Assembly (NCBI GenBank): GCA_019188255.1
Contig: JAETXT010000001.1
Location: 4,960,001-5,024,000, forward strand
Source: Verticillium longisporum
Lineage: Eukaryota > Ascomycota > Sordariomycetes > Glomerellales > Plectosphaerellaceae
Length of the DNA: 64,000 nucleotides
Direction: 5' to 3'
Shown here: piece after piece, positions 53,231 through 64,000 of the stretch
Layout of the letters: every line of letters starts with the position of its first letter
Numbering within the stretch: position 1 is the stretch's first letter
Made by a program: the position numbers and the translations under genes
The notes under the pieces: model-generated
Database searches by the model: none
What the model was told of the DNA's origin: nothing
The model's input: only the letters and a program-made list of their open reading frames with translations

Positions 53231-54460
53231 ATGGGAGGTAAGGACTCTGCCATGGCGCAGGCGTCTCATCTGTGCGTACTGTTCTCCATCCCTCGATCCA
53301 GGGGAAATCTAGGAAGAAGTGAAGAAATCTGACCACACATCGCAGACATCCGTGCCGTGTTCACGTTCCTCTCCGGCGTAGTGCGCTCCAAGCTCTCCCC
53401 AGAAGCACAGAACCTGCACTGGCGCCAGCGGCTCGCCTTGTCCGCCCTGCAGTCCAAATCGGCTCTCCTGACATCAAGGCAGCGGACTTTTGGCTCGTCC
53501 GGCACATCGGCGGGTCATCTCATACGCGAGTACTGTCACGCCAAGGGCCTCTCCCTGCGCTCTGTCACAGTCTCGAATGCCGGCGCCCAGCCCTTCGCAG
53601 CCCCTCCTGCCATCCTGCACTTTATCACGCCGGCCAGCGCCCCAGCCACCGGCCTGACCGTTTTTTACGCCTACGGTGGCGGCTATGCAGCCCCCATCGC
53701 GGTCCTGGGGCACATTCCCATGGCTCTGCGCGCGGCAAAGACCATCAGCGCAAAGCAGGTTGTCTTTATCGAGTACTCGCTCACACCGCGGCACCCGTAT
53801 CCCTCGCAGCTCGTCCAGGCCGCGAGCGGTCTCCAGACGCTGCTCGACGCCGAGGGCGTCAAGGCTTCGGAAGTCGTGGCCATGGGCGACAGTGCCGGCG
53901 GCCACCTCATCGCCTCGCTGCTGGCGCACATTGCCGTGCCGTCACCTTACGCGCTGCCGGTTGATTTGCACGGCGACCAGCTCGCGGCCGCTGTGATGAT
54001 CTCGCCGTGGATCGCCATGACCACGGATCAGGCGTCGTTCGACACGAACGAAGCGACGGACTTTTTGGACCGCCCGGCGGCGCTGCTGTTCAAGTGTGGG
54101 TTTGCGCCCAACGTTGACGAGCCGTGGGCAAACTTGATAGACGCGCCTGATTCTGCTCACGTGTGGAACAGTGTGTTCAGGCCTGCTACTGGAAAGCCTG
54201 TCGTCCGGAAGGCCATGGTCTTGACGGGGACTTCGGAGGTTCTCATGGATTCGAATGTGGCATTCGGCAAGGTACACCTCAGGGGGGCAGATCTGGTCGT
54301 CGACAGGAAGACGGATGTTCCTGCGCGGTTCCCGGATGCAGACTACGTGTTTGTTGCGGCTGTGGAGGAGGCGCATACGCAGACCATCCTGGATGCTGCG
54401 GTGGGCTACGATGAGGGAAACATGTCGCGGGCCATCCGCGAGTTTCTCAAGCGACTGTGA
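53231..54460 (+). CDS. alpha/beta hydrolase, hormone-sensitive-lipase-like esterase (373 aa)
   Basis: I propose a 7-nt first exon (53231-53237, ATGGGAG), a 108-nt intron GTAAGG...CGCAG, and exon 2 at 53346-54460, giving MGDIRAVFTFLSGVVRSKL. The fold is clear: oxyanion motif YAYGGGY (HGGG becomes YGGG), EYSLTPRHPYPSQ, nucleophile elbow MGDSAGGHL, acid in GTSEVLMDS and His in EEAHTQTI. This order is that of the alpha/beta-hydrolase_3 family, which cleaves esters of short acids and also includes deacetylases in fungal biosynthetic pathways. No signal peptide is seen. The catalytic part does not depend on the exact start, which is the least certain point. Confidence 0.8.
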
Positions 54461-55396
54461 TGCTGTACAATGTGAGTGTCAAGGCTGAAGATTTGAGAGG
54501 CATAATGGAAAAGACTGTTGCTCTTCAAATTTCAGTACTCATAGCTAGCACCATGTTCCCTTCACTTTGCCGGCACGTAGGATTTTAGGGTAGATCTCAA
54601 AATCCCCTCATACTCCCGGAGCATCTCCTACGGCCAGCCTTGGGTCACAGCGGTGCTCAGATGTTCGGCCTCGGCTCGAAACGATCCGCGAGACCCCGGC
54701 TCATAACCCCGCGTCGAGCCGGCCTCTGCCCCTCTTCGGCCGCAGGTCTTCCCCGCTCACAGCGGTCCATCGATTAGACACCTTCCGAAAAGCGTTGAGA
54801 CTATGGTTTGCCTGCGAGAGCAGACAATGTCAAGAACCTGAGGTGCGATAGCACTGCATCCCTGGGTGTTGCATCCTCGGATGTTCTGTCGAGAGAATCA
54901 GATTGATTTGCCATTATACTTAGACAAACCGTGTAGCCTTGGCCTCAGCAATTCTTGACACCAGGTTCACACAGAGGCGTCCATTATCCAGAGCATCAAC
55001 CGCACCATGAAAATACTCGCATCCCCGAAATTTCCGATGTGCAGATCATCAAGGTGAGGCACCCTCCACGCAAGGAAACGTGCCACACCTGCCGATAAGA
55101 GATCGCGACGATCGACCATGCAGTCCGAATAGGGAAGGTAGTACACCGAGGAGCAAGCTGCAGTAGGAATCTGCTCGGCGGCGGTTAAACCCGCAAATTA
55201 TCAAGCAACTCGAAGCACGACATGGAATTGGTGTCTTGTTAAAGAGCGGCCCAGTCAGGCGTTGGATTTATGTGTCGCTCTGACCCTTGGTTTCCTCTTG
55301 AGCGTGGTGGTCAATTCAGAAGGACAGAATTACTAGGATTCCTATCACTCTGCTGGTCGACTTGTTCTTTTAGAACAGCGGCTATTGATTGAGATC
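54461..55396. other. gap without a recognised gene
   Basis: It contains the promoter of the carboxypeptidase gene. No other signal is seen. Confidence 0.4.
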
Positions 55397-57332
55397 ATGG
55401 CACCGTCCTTCAGGTCTGTGCTCGCGGTCGCCGGAGCTCTCATTGCTCCCGTCGTCGGCCAATTTCCTCCCACGCCCGAGGGCCTCACTGTACTCAAGTC
55501 CAAGTTCAACGAGAACATCACCATCAGCTTCAAGGAGGTGAGCTGTCAATGAGTCATCAGCTACTTGAGAATACACTGACACGCCAAAGCCCGGCATCTG
55601 CGAGACAACCCCTGGGGTCAAGTCGTACTCGGGCTACATCCATCTGCCCCCAGGCCACATTGACGGCCTTGGCCAGGAGCAGACGTATCCCGTCAACACC
55701 TTCTTCTGGTTTTCGAGGCCCGTAAGGATCCCGAAAATGCGCCACTCTCCATCTGGATGAACGGTGGCCCTGGCAGCTCGTCCATGGGCGGCCTTCTCTA
55801 TGAGAACGGCCCTTGCTTCGTCAACCCAGACTCCAACACGACAAGGCTCAACCCTTGGTCGTGGAACAACGAGGGTAGGTTATGAAACTGTCCACTTCGC
55901 CAGCTATCCGGCTGACATTCGTCCAGTCAATATGCTCTACATCGACCAGCCTGTGCAGGTGGGCTTCTCGTATGACACCCTCAGGAACGTCACGAGGAAC
56001 CTGCTCGGCAGCGTGCAGACCCTCCCTCCTGGTGCCCCGATCCCCGAGCAGAACGTCACCTTCCACGTGGGCACGTACCCAAGCAACAACCGCGATGCTA
56101 CCTCTCAAGGCAGCCGCAACGGTGCCATCTCTCTGTGGCACTTTGCTCAGGTCTGGTTTCAGGAGTTCCCCGGCTACCACCCCAACGACGACCGCATCAG
56201 CATCGCGACGCAGTCGTACGGCGGTCGCTACGGCCCTGCCCTGGCGGCCTTCTTCCAGGAGCAAAATGAAAAGATCCGCGACGGCACTCTCGACAGCGGC
56301 GAGGGCGAGAACTACATCCTCAACCTCGACACGCTGCTGCTCGTCAACGGATGCATCGACCGCAAGGTGCAGTGGCCGTCATACGCGACCATGGCCTACA
56401 ACAACACGTACGACATTGCGACAGTCGACGAGGCGACGTACCTCGGCATGATCGACGCCTTCGAGCGGCCCGGCGGCTGCGCCGACCAGATTGACGAGTG
56501 CCAACGTCTCGCGCGCCTCGACGACCCAGAGAACTTCGGCATCAACGCCAACGTCAACCGCGTCTGCCAGGCGGCCGAGACGTTCTGCTCACGCTAGATC
56601 CGCGACCCGTACATCCAGCAGTCGGGCCGCGACTACTACGACGTCACGCAGGTCGACCCGACGCTGTTCCCGGACCCCTACTACGCCGCCTACCTCAACC
56701 AGCCGCACGTGCAAGCCGCCCTCGGTGTGCCCCTCAACTGGACCGGCTCGAGCAGCGCCGTCGCCAACGCCTACCGCGGCATCGGCGATTACCCGCGCCC
56801 CGGCTGGATCGAGGACCTCGGCGAGCTGCTCGACAACGGCGTCAAGGTCTCGCTGATGTACGGCGACCGCGACTTTGCCTGCAACTGGATCGGCGGCGAG
56901 GCAGCATCGCTCGCCATCCCCTGGAGCCAGAGCGACGCCTTTGCCGATGCCGGCTACGCGCCGCTGCGCACGAGCTGCGCCTCGCCCAAGATTGCCGGCC
57001 AGATTCGCCAGCACGGCAACCTGTCGTTTGCCCGCGTCTACCAGGCCGGCCACGCCGTGCCGGCGTACCAGCCCGAGGCGGCGTACCGCATCTTCATGCG
57101 CGCGCTGTTCAACCGTGACCTGGCGACGGGGCGTGTCGACACGGCGGTGAAGGATGACTACTCGACGTCGGGCCCGGCGGATGTGTTGGGTGTCAAGAAT
57201 GAAGTGCCGGAGCAGTATCCTGACTACTGCTACATCTTGGACACGAGCACGTGCAGCGCGAGGCAGATTGCCGCACTCCGCAACGGCTCGGCTGTCATTA
57301 AGGACTACATCATGCTGGAGCCGAGTTCGTAG
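55397..57332 (+). pseudogene. secreted serine carboxypeptidase (peptidase S10), with a frameshift and a stop codon
   Basis: Exons 55397-55537, 55590-55874 and 55927-57332; both introns are 52 nt and clean. Residues 1-21 are a signal peptide (MAPSFRSVLAVAGALIAPVVG). S10 motifs are all present: [38 protein letters not shown], nucleophile [10 protein letters not shown], Asp in [14 protein letters not shown] and His in [13 protein letters not shown]. Two lesions: a T run at 55710-55713 is one base short, so NTFFWF and the following [15 protein letters not shown] are in different frames; and a TAG at 56596-56598 splits ETFCSR from [15 protein letters not shown]. An intact gene would encode about 610 aa that removes C-terminal residues from extracellular peptides. 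Catalytic residues are unchanged, so any decay is recent. Confidence 0.85.
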
Positions 57333-57542
57333 GCGATAGGCCTAGTCTTGTAAGAGCCGAGAAGAACCACATACCTGCCGCTGCCGACCTTGTACTCTGC
57401 ATGGTGTGATGCCAATTCATGTCAAAGGATTCATGACTCGGCCTGAACCTTTGGGTTTGTCATGGAGCATTCCCTGCCATTGAGTAGGTAGTCCCAAATC
57501 AAAAAAGGAGAAAGCACGCTCTTGTTTTCAACTATCATCGAC

Positions 57543-58699
57543 CTACACAGGCACCTCAATCAACGCGAAATCCTTATCGAGGTAATACCAGTGCTCATAC
57601 TGCGTAGGCTTCGCCGCTGCTGGCTTCTCCTCCGACTTGGAAGGGATGCCGAGCTGCAGCGTTGCCGAGCACGAACCAACGTAGCTGCCCTTAATATCGG
57701 GCCGGCTCGTCTGGTTGTAGTTGATGCTGTTCGAGTCGACGGCGCCCGAGATGAGGTCGCGCCAGTACTCGTGGCCCTTTTGGACGACGGCTGTCGCAAA
57801 GGTGGCGTTCTGGTACGTCTCGCCGATGATGGGGATAACGTCGCCGCCGCGGGCGACTTTGTAGTAGGTGAACCAGTCGCGGAAGGCCTGGATGGTGCCT
57901 GGGCGGTATTTCTCGACGTCGAGGTAGTCTGCGGCGCGTTAGACCGACTGCCAGAACGGGGCTGGCTTGGTGACTTACTGTCAACGAGGGGCGCAATGGG
58001 GTCATTGACGTCGATGGCGAGCATCTTCCAGTCCGTCTCGCCCCCGTCGTTGGGCGCAAGACCACCGAGGAGCTTCACCTGCTTGACTTGTCCGACATAA
58101 CCGATGCTGCCTCGTCAGTACACTACCGTAGCATTGGTGAAGGAGCGATAGGACGTACTCGAGGCCAATGTCAAATAGATCAATGGGGTCATTATCACCC
58201 TTCTCGCCCGTGAAATCATGCTGGAAATTCGGCGACTCCCACGTCTGGGGGATGGATCCATACAGAAATGGATACGTCTTGTGCGGCCACACACTCTCAA
58301 CGAAGCGCGGCGCGCCGTTGCGCTCGTCGTGGAAGATGGGGTTCAGGGGTTCCTGGCGGCGAATCTCAATCTTGGCGTCTTCCCAGCGCGGAATCTCGAC
58401 GACAAAGTTGACAACCTGCTTATTGTCCTCGTCCGGGTACAAGGGGACGTCGTGCCAGAAGGAGATGGGATGGCCGTCTTTCTCGAGCCATACGCGCCAA
58501 TCCTGATGGAACGTCAGTATCGTTCTATCGCAGACGAGGAGAAGAACAGCAAGAGGAGAGAACGCACAAGTGTGTTGCGTCCACCGACCGTCCGCAGAGA
58601 GAGGGCATCGTAGTCAAACGTGCCATTGTCGCGACGCTGAATCGTACCGGCGACAGCAAGGGCCGGCAGCAAGGCCTGGGCGAGGAACCTGGAGACCAT
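57543..58699 (-). CDS. inorganic pyrophosphatase with an N-terminal signal peptide (329 aa, 4 exons)
   Basis: Exons run 58568-58699, 58159-58502, 57979-58106 and 57543-57928, with introns of 65, 52 and 50 nt; all phases agree. The family I PPase core is complete: [47 protein letters not shown], the signature [12 protein letters not shown], then [27 protein letters not shown] and the C-terminal [17 protein letters not shown]. The N-terminus ([18 protein letters not shown]) looks like a signal peptide, so this is not the usual cytosolic enzyme. A C-terminal extension with N-x-S/T sites and a short Lys/Ala linker follows. It would split pyrophosphate, perhaps in the secretory pathway or outside the cell. 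Mitochondrial targeting is possible but the N-terminus is poor in Arg. Confidence 0.88.
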
Positions 58700-60189
58700 T
58701 TTGTCTGCGATTGGTCCTGTCTTCGAACGCGAGGCCGTCAAGACACCCTGAAAAGAAGCGAATCGACACAGGACCATCAGCCTTATAGCCACCGCAACAT
58801 CCCAAGCCAAGATCCCACCCCCGGCGTCATCCCGCGCCTCGTGCCTGTGGCGATCACCTCTCAACGACGCCATGGCACGCTGGAGATGAGCGCTGACCCA
58901 AACCTCCGCCCACCATCCATGGTACCTGCAGGCGTCGATCAATCAATCGCGGCCGTGGTTGAATGGCAAGCCCATGACGCAGCACGTGTGTGCTGTCAAC
59001 CGTCGAACATCGGTCGGCCGTTCGTCGAGGGGCCCGGAGCGCCAAGGCACTAAGGCCACTGAGCTTGCTGGGGAATCGGAGCACGGCGCGTCCAATCGAC
59101 GCCCCTTTGTCGTGCACGTGGGCGTCGCTCATGGAAGCTGTTGATGCGATGCAACGCTGCTGCGTGACACTCGCTGAGGAGTGTGCCTCGAGCCAGTTGA
59201 GTAGACGAGCGACCCGCCAGCGAGTTTCCCAAGCATATAAAAGGCAGACTCCGACCTTCGGTGGAAGTAGGAGAACGGGTCGCGTCAGGTTCTGGGGCTG
59301 TACGATGCACTTGCGATGACTGTGTGACTCTCGTAAGATGCCACGCTATCTAGTGTAAAGTGGAGATAATTGCAGCAAGTTGGTATTTCGGTGCCATTTC
59401 ACTGAGCGAATGGAATCAGGCACCATGGTGACTCTTGACTAGAGAACGGGTGTGGTTAATAAATGCGAGGGCAAAGCTTCAAACCTCCTGTACTCTTAAG
59501 CCAATCAATTCGATTGCTTATACTTCAAGCCTGTTGCGGCAGCTTGTCTCTGCTTACCTTACCTTACGTACATATCTGAAATCGCATCTTAGGTACTGAA
59601 AGATAACCTAACGAAGGCGAACTACAAGACAAAGTGCATATCAAGAAGTGTTTGAGAGCGAGGGTTAAACTTCAGCAACAATGTATTACCTTGCCGTGGT
59701 TAGTGATAACCCTCGCAGCGTTTTCAGCGCCTGCCGAGTTGGAGCACCTTTGGTAGCATCCCTCACAAATCTCCCCGCCTTTCGCATGCATTTCTCTATA
59801 CGATCATGAATTTTTGCCTATTGAGAGTCAGGTTTTGTAAAAATTGGTCAATGTCTTACCACTATCATTGCCAGCTTGTGTACCTACCTGAGTCTTCTTC
59901 GCATGTCTTCGGCTTGTCTACCTCTAACACCTGGAGAACAACCTTCATGCAGATCGTCAATGACCAGGAGGGAATAAGATGAGCCGAGGTTCAATCAGCA
60001 TAACCCGGCTCTCGTTGGGATCCGCGGAAACGACTTGTAGGACACTTTACCTGAGCTGAGGCCTATCTTTTGCAGCGCTTTCTGCCCCGGAAGCTGGATC
60101 ATCTCCAAGCTTCACCAAGAGTTCTGCCCGTACTGACCCACTGTTTCATTTCGTCAGGGCCCATCAACCTAGAGCTCATTTAGTAGGTA
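58700..60189. other. 1.5-kb stretch without a recognised gene
   Basis: It contains the PPase promoter. From about 59330 to 59900 the DNA is AT-richer. No gene is supported. Confidence 0.4.
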
Positions 60190-61367
60190 TTACATAGCAT
60201 TCTTGACGCCAGTAGTCCTGCAAGAGCAGCAACGGGAGAGTCGGTTTGATGCGGACTTACCACGCAAGTAAAAGCTTGATCATGTCGTCTGTGTCGGTAG
60301 CTTTGATTGACCTGGGAAGCCTCTGAATGGAGAGATTTTGCACAATGTACTGCTTCTTCTCTCGCCACGCCGTCATGAACGCGTGAGACGAATCGGCTTC
60401 CCAAAGATGTTTGGACGCAGTCCACCGGTGTACAGCCGCGAAACGTCCGGGAAGCGGTGTGCCCCCTATTCCCACCGTCTTGAGCATGGCCACGAGACCT
60501 ATAAACCCATACCCGAGCCAGATAGTTCGTCGCACACACTCAGCGAAGATCCACCTCTCCCAAGACTGCGGTGGCCTGCTCCGTAATACAATCTCTTCAA
60601 GCAGCCATAACTCGGCAAGGTTATCGCGGTACGTCTCAAGATCTTCTAGCCACGTCTCCAGAGTCCCCATATCACGCTCTGCTTGCTCTTGCAGGCCTAT
60701 GTCACCATCGAATACGCGGATTTGCTGGTAAATGAGAAGCGCCTGGGTGCGAGCCAGCTTGTCGAGGGGTGTCGGGTCTGCTGTCTCCAAGCTCGGGGCC
60801 TGTGTGGCTTCTTTTTCGTTCCCCTGGCTGTGACGCGGCAGGCGCGTTAGCTCATCAGCGGCCTCGCAGAGCACGCGGATGGCCCAACTTCGGTTGGCGT
60901 CAGTACAGTCGGCGTACGTTGTAACGGCTGAGTAGACGGTGAGTATTGCATGCGGGGTGTGGGCGCGATATAGATGGCGATGGAGGAAGGGCGTTTCGCG
61001 CCGACGAACGAAAAGGGCAGGAAACTCCTTGAAACTGGCGATGACAGAGCCGACTCGGGAACCTGGCTCGTGAATGCTCCATGGATTGAGTTGTGACTGG
61101 AAATGTGAGCCAAAAGCCGTGATGAAGGAAATTCGGTTCAGAAAATGACTGAGAACATACGCAGGCGTCAGATAGAGCCTTTTTCTCGTGAATGAAGTGT
61201 TGTAGATTTTCATCTAGCGGTAAAGGTACCCCCAGCTGAGCTGTCTCTGTTCTAGGAAACTCCTGAGTTTGCCGCAGGTGCATACTGGACCCCACGTCAT
61301 CAACAGACGTTTGGTCGGTAAGGTTGCGAGGGTCGAGATCGGAGTACGAATGGGGTTTACTCGACAT
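60190..61367 (-). CDS. fungal regulator-like protein without a zinc cluster (356 aa, 3 exons)
   Basis: Exons run 61161-61367, 60261-61096 and 60190-60217; introns are 64 nt (CTGAAC branch) and 43 nt. The start is MSSKPHSYSDLDPRNL. The body matches the C-terminal effector part of many cluster-linked fungal transcription factors: SRVGSVIASFKEFPALFVRRRETPFLHRHLY, a long helical middle (LARTQALLIYQQIRVFDGD), ELWLLEEIVLRSRPPQSWERWIFAECVRRTIW and a C-terminal W-x-A segment (VHRWTASKHLWEAD). No six-cysteine cluster is found upstream in any frame up to the next gene. It could be a co-regulator, or a gene that has lost its DNA-binding exon. It lies 601 bp downstream of the NmrA-like gene on the same strand. 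Confidence 0.72.
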
Positions 61368-61968
61368 TTTGAAGTCGCGGGGTAACCTGTCGCGAACTGC
61401 TGAGTTCGAGCGACACGGCCGTGATGAAAGATGTACAGGTGCGCCCGTGGACACTTGTGCGCAGCATTCAACGGCTCCATACTTGAAGTTATGAAGTCCG
61501 CTGCCACACACCCACGCTATGAGCTCTGTATTCTTTTATCCGTGTCCTGCAGCCAGGATACCCGTACATGTACCCTCACCGTTGGTACCCACACTGCCAC
61601 CATGCCAATAGCGTTACACATGAGCGGGGTAGACTGCCTGTTGAGGCATGAAGTTCGGACTGACGAGCCAAACAAGTGGTGTAAAAGACGGCGAAACTAT
61701 GGGATTGGACAGACAATGCCGGAGCCGCCGCGGTTAAGTTTCGATGCACAGGTTCAAGCGTCACAAGAGTGGAAACAGTGCGTGTTGATTGCATATTGTA
61801 CGTGGCTTAGTATCGTAAACCCTGTGATGCAATGTAATTTGAGGTCCAAAAAACCAGCGTAGAAACATGTCTCCTTCTTGATGAGCCGTCGACTGTCCAC
61901 GCAGCATTCCATACAAGAGTAGTAACATCATGCGTGGCCTACACACTGTGCAATTTTCGACCCTCCTA
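61368..61968. other. gap between two same-strand genes
   Basis: These 601 bases would be the promoter of the regulator-like gene. I looked here for a missing Zn2Cys6 exon and found none. Confidence 0.5.
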
Positions 61969-63167
61969 TCAGGGCGTGGCGGCCTCGCGCTTGAAGACGA
62001 ACGAGCTCGTTGCACCGATCAAGTCTCCGTACTCTTCGTACATGGGCTCCAACCCGTGCTCCAGCGTATGACGGACAAATTCCTCAAAAGAAATACCCTG
62101 CAAGTCAGGATACAAATCCTTCCCAATCAGGTAGCCAAGATAACGAGCATACTCAGGGGTATTTTCGCCCATGATGTCGTAGGACTTTTGATAGGTGTAC
62201 TGGAAGTAGTCCATCATCTTCATCTGGTCACCCTTGGTTGTGGCTATGCCCTCTTCGATCTCCTCGGCGGTGCGCTGCGTTCAAGTCATGTCAGATTACA
62301 CACGTGAAGATATCCTACCATGAGTCTCCGAGTGTCATACACTTACGTATTTCTTTTCAGTAGTCTCACCACTGAGCTTCGATACAGTGTCCCAGAGCTC
62401 GTTCTGCGTGCGAAGATCGGTGTACGCGAAAACCTTGTGGTTCAAGGTCCGAGGATCCGTGATGATGCGTCCGACATATGCACCGATATCCCTAGAATCA
62501 GTTCTGGCGGAAGGAACGTTGCCATCGCCGCCGATCGCAGTATTATAAAGGAAAAGATTGCGGTCCAGTCGACCCGATGGGAGGCGCGGGAGGCTGATCT
62601 GATACCACCAGCCGACATCGATGACAGTATAGGGCAGGTGTACACGCTGGATATGATCGAGGAAGGCTTCCTTCTGTACGGATGCACCAGGAGTTAGCCT
62701 GGAATGCGGAACAATGGATGTAGTCGCGACGACCATGGCCACTTACGTTGTCACGTAATGTTTGGACGCCGCGAGGCATCACCGTAGCATAAAAGCATGG
62801 GACGTAGCGCTTTACTCCTGCCTTCTTAGCTGCATCGATCAGAGGCACCTCGTTGAGGATGCAGCACACGATGAGGACATCAAGGCCCTGGAGCTGTGTT
62901 ACGGTAGCGTCCTCAGGACCGTCGATATCGAACGATGCGATTTTCACGCCTCGCTTCTCGAGGTCTAGTACTTTCTTCTTCTCCAACGAAGAGGGCCGTA
63001 CAAGGGCCGTGATATTCTGCACCCAGCGGTCGTTTAAGTGATGGTCTAATACGAGCGAACACGGTAGACAAACTTACGAAATTGTGGCTTGCGGATAGCA
63101 AACCAGTCACGATGGAGCTGCCATTCTGGCCCGTCGCTCCCAGAATTGCAACCTTCGTAGAAGCCAT
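61969..63167 (-). CDS. NmrA-like / isoflavone-reductase-like NAD(P)-binding protein (330 aa, 4 exons)
   Basis: Exons run 63078-63167, 62747-63016, 62347-62673 and 61969-62274; all three introns (61, 73 and 72 nt) start GTAAGT and split between codons. The start MASTKVAILGATGQNGSSIV has the Rossmann GxxGxxG motif; an in-frame ATG 12 codons earlier is possible. VRPSS follows as the NADP-preferring segment, then DGLD-like GLDVLIVCC, GVKRYVPCFYATVMPRG, and a substrate-side half with TVIDVGWWYQISLPRL. NmrA-type proteins are either redox-sensing regulators (NmrA binds the GATA factor AreA) or reductases of phenylpropanoid and secondary-metabolite pathways. Which one applies cannot be told. Confidence 0.88.
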
Positions 63168-64000
63168 TGTACTATTCTCGACGAGTGGAGTAGTGGATGA
63201 CATACGTCGTGTGGTGTCTATGTTGGCGATGTGGACGGCAAGGGGCGAAAAGGTAGTATGGCCTGTTGACTCAAATCGCGAGCCATTTTTTATACTTCCA
63301 GCGCAAGATCATTCGGCTTAATGTCCTACTACTATTGACGATGGAAACTTCTTCGCAAACTCCAACTTGCGTCTACCTAGGCACGTCGGACTCATTTTCC
63401 TCCGGCTGGACCTGAGATGATAGCCCCTGGGTGCGGAGTTCGTTCAGTCAAACAATGCGGAGCGGGGGCGTACGAAGGGGCCGGCGCATGGAACTTACGC
63501 ACATAGTTGACGCTAGGGAGGTATTTTGGCCGATCGTGCATTTTCACGGCCCGAAATGCGGGTCGGTATACATGGGCTTTCTGCCGTTGACCCGCTCGTG
63601 CTGATCTCACAAACTCCACAGGAAGAGGCTCGGGCTCGGGCAAACACGTTTGTATGGAGATAGTTACTACGGTTAGCAGCATGTCATAATGAAATGAGAT
63701 AAGTCTGTGGCATATATTTAACAGCTGTATTCGTTAAACGAATAGCCACTGCCCTTCACTCATCGCAAGACTCCTGTAATCACTTGTAAGCCAAAGCCTG
63801 TAACTATTCTCCCAAGAAGAGGCCGACGTAATGTTGTGATTATTCCAACCTGATTGCGTGGCCAAAGACCTCACAGCCCCGAAGTCTCAGAGTCCCTAGA
63901 ACGGGTTTCCAATACATCGCTAGCTTCAATTCAATGCCTCCTGACTGCATCTATCCCTACAGTACTTCAGTACTCTGCTGCCCGACGAGCATCTGGTATC
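63168..64000. other. window end without a recognised gene
   Basis: It contains the NmrA-like gene's promoter. A 96-codon minus-strand frame (63392-63682) has no family resemblance. Confidence 0.4.

Noticed and set aside
63392..63682. 96-codon minus-strand frame near the window end
   Set aside because: No recognisable motif and no start or splice support.

Overview
The window looks like nuclear DNA of a filamentous ascomycete (Pezizomycotina, probably a Sordariomycete). The reasons are compact genes with 43-121 nt GT-AG introns carrying CTRAY-type branch sites close to the acceptor, a dispersed 5S rRNA gene, fungus-specific families (Zn2Cys6 factors, RTA1, DUF1996, pICln/Lot5) and C-to-T changes in CpA context like those left by repeat-induced point mutation (RIP). 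I could not run any search; all names rest on motifs and family resemblance.

Region 1 (1-17.8 kb) is a housekeeping block: the 3' end of a Rei1-like ribosome-biogenesis gene, a small unknown protein, pICln/Lot5, a 985-aa single-pass membrane protein, the core spliceosomal protein SmD3, an Mmc1-like mitochondrial protein, the ERAD ubiquitin-conjugating enzyme Ubc7, and an auxilin/Swa2-like J-protein. It ends with an SRPK-like kinase that seems disabled. Region 2 (17.8-33 kb) is gene-poor. It holds a secreted DUF1996 protein with a long leader, a secreted amidohydrolase, a 5S rRNA gene, and a wrecked LTR retrotransposon whose integrase remnant has been hit twice by short LTR-like elements, each with its own 5-bp target duplication.

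Region 3 (32-37.5 kb) is a divergent pair for alkali-cation balance: a short Nha1/Sod2-type Na+/H+ antiporter (with a GC-AG intron) and a ten-exon TRK potassium transporter. Region 4 (37.5-57 kb) is accessory DNA: a 228-bp element with perfect 14-bp terminal inverted repeats, a Zn2Cys6 regulator, an F-box/multi-membrane-span protein with an abnormal intron end, a GH18 protein, an RTA1-like protein with a frameshift, an alpha/beta hydrolase with a 7-nt first exon, and a serine carboxypeptidase with a frameshift plus a stop. Region 5 (57-64 kb) has an inorganic pyrophosphatase with a signal peptide, a regulator-like protein without a zinc cluster, and an NmrA-type reductase.

I see no CRISPR, phage or bacterial-style system and no core secondary-metabolite enzyme. 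The most notable signals are the nested insertions in the retrotransposon relic, the 228-bp inverted-repeat element, the cation-transport gene pair, and four genes between 16 and 57 kb with lesions that are either true decay or consensus errors.
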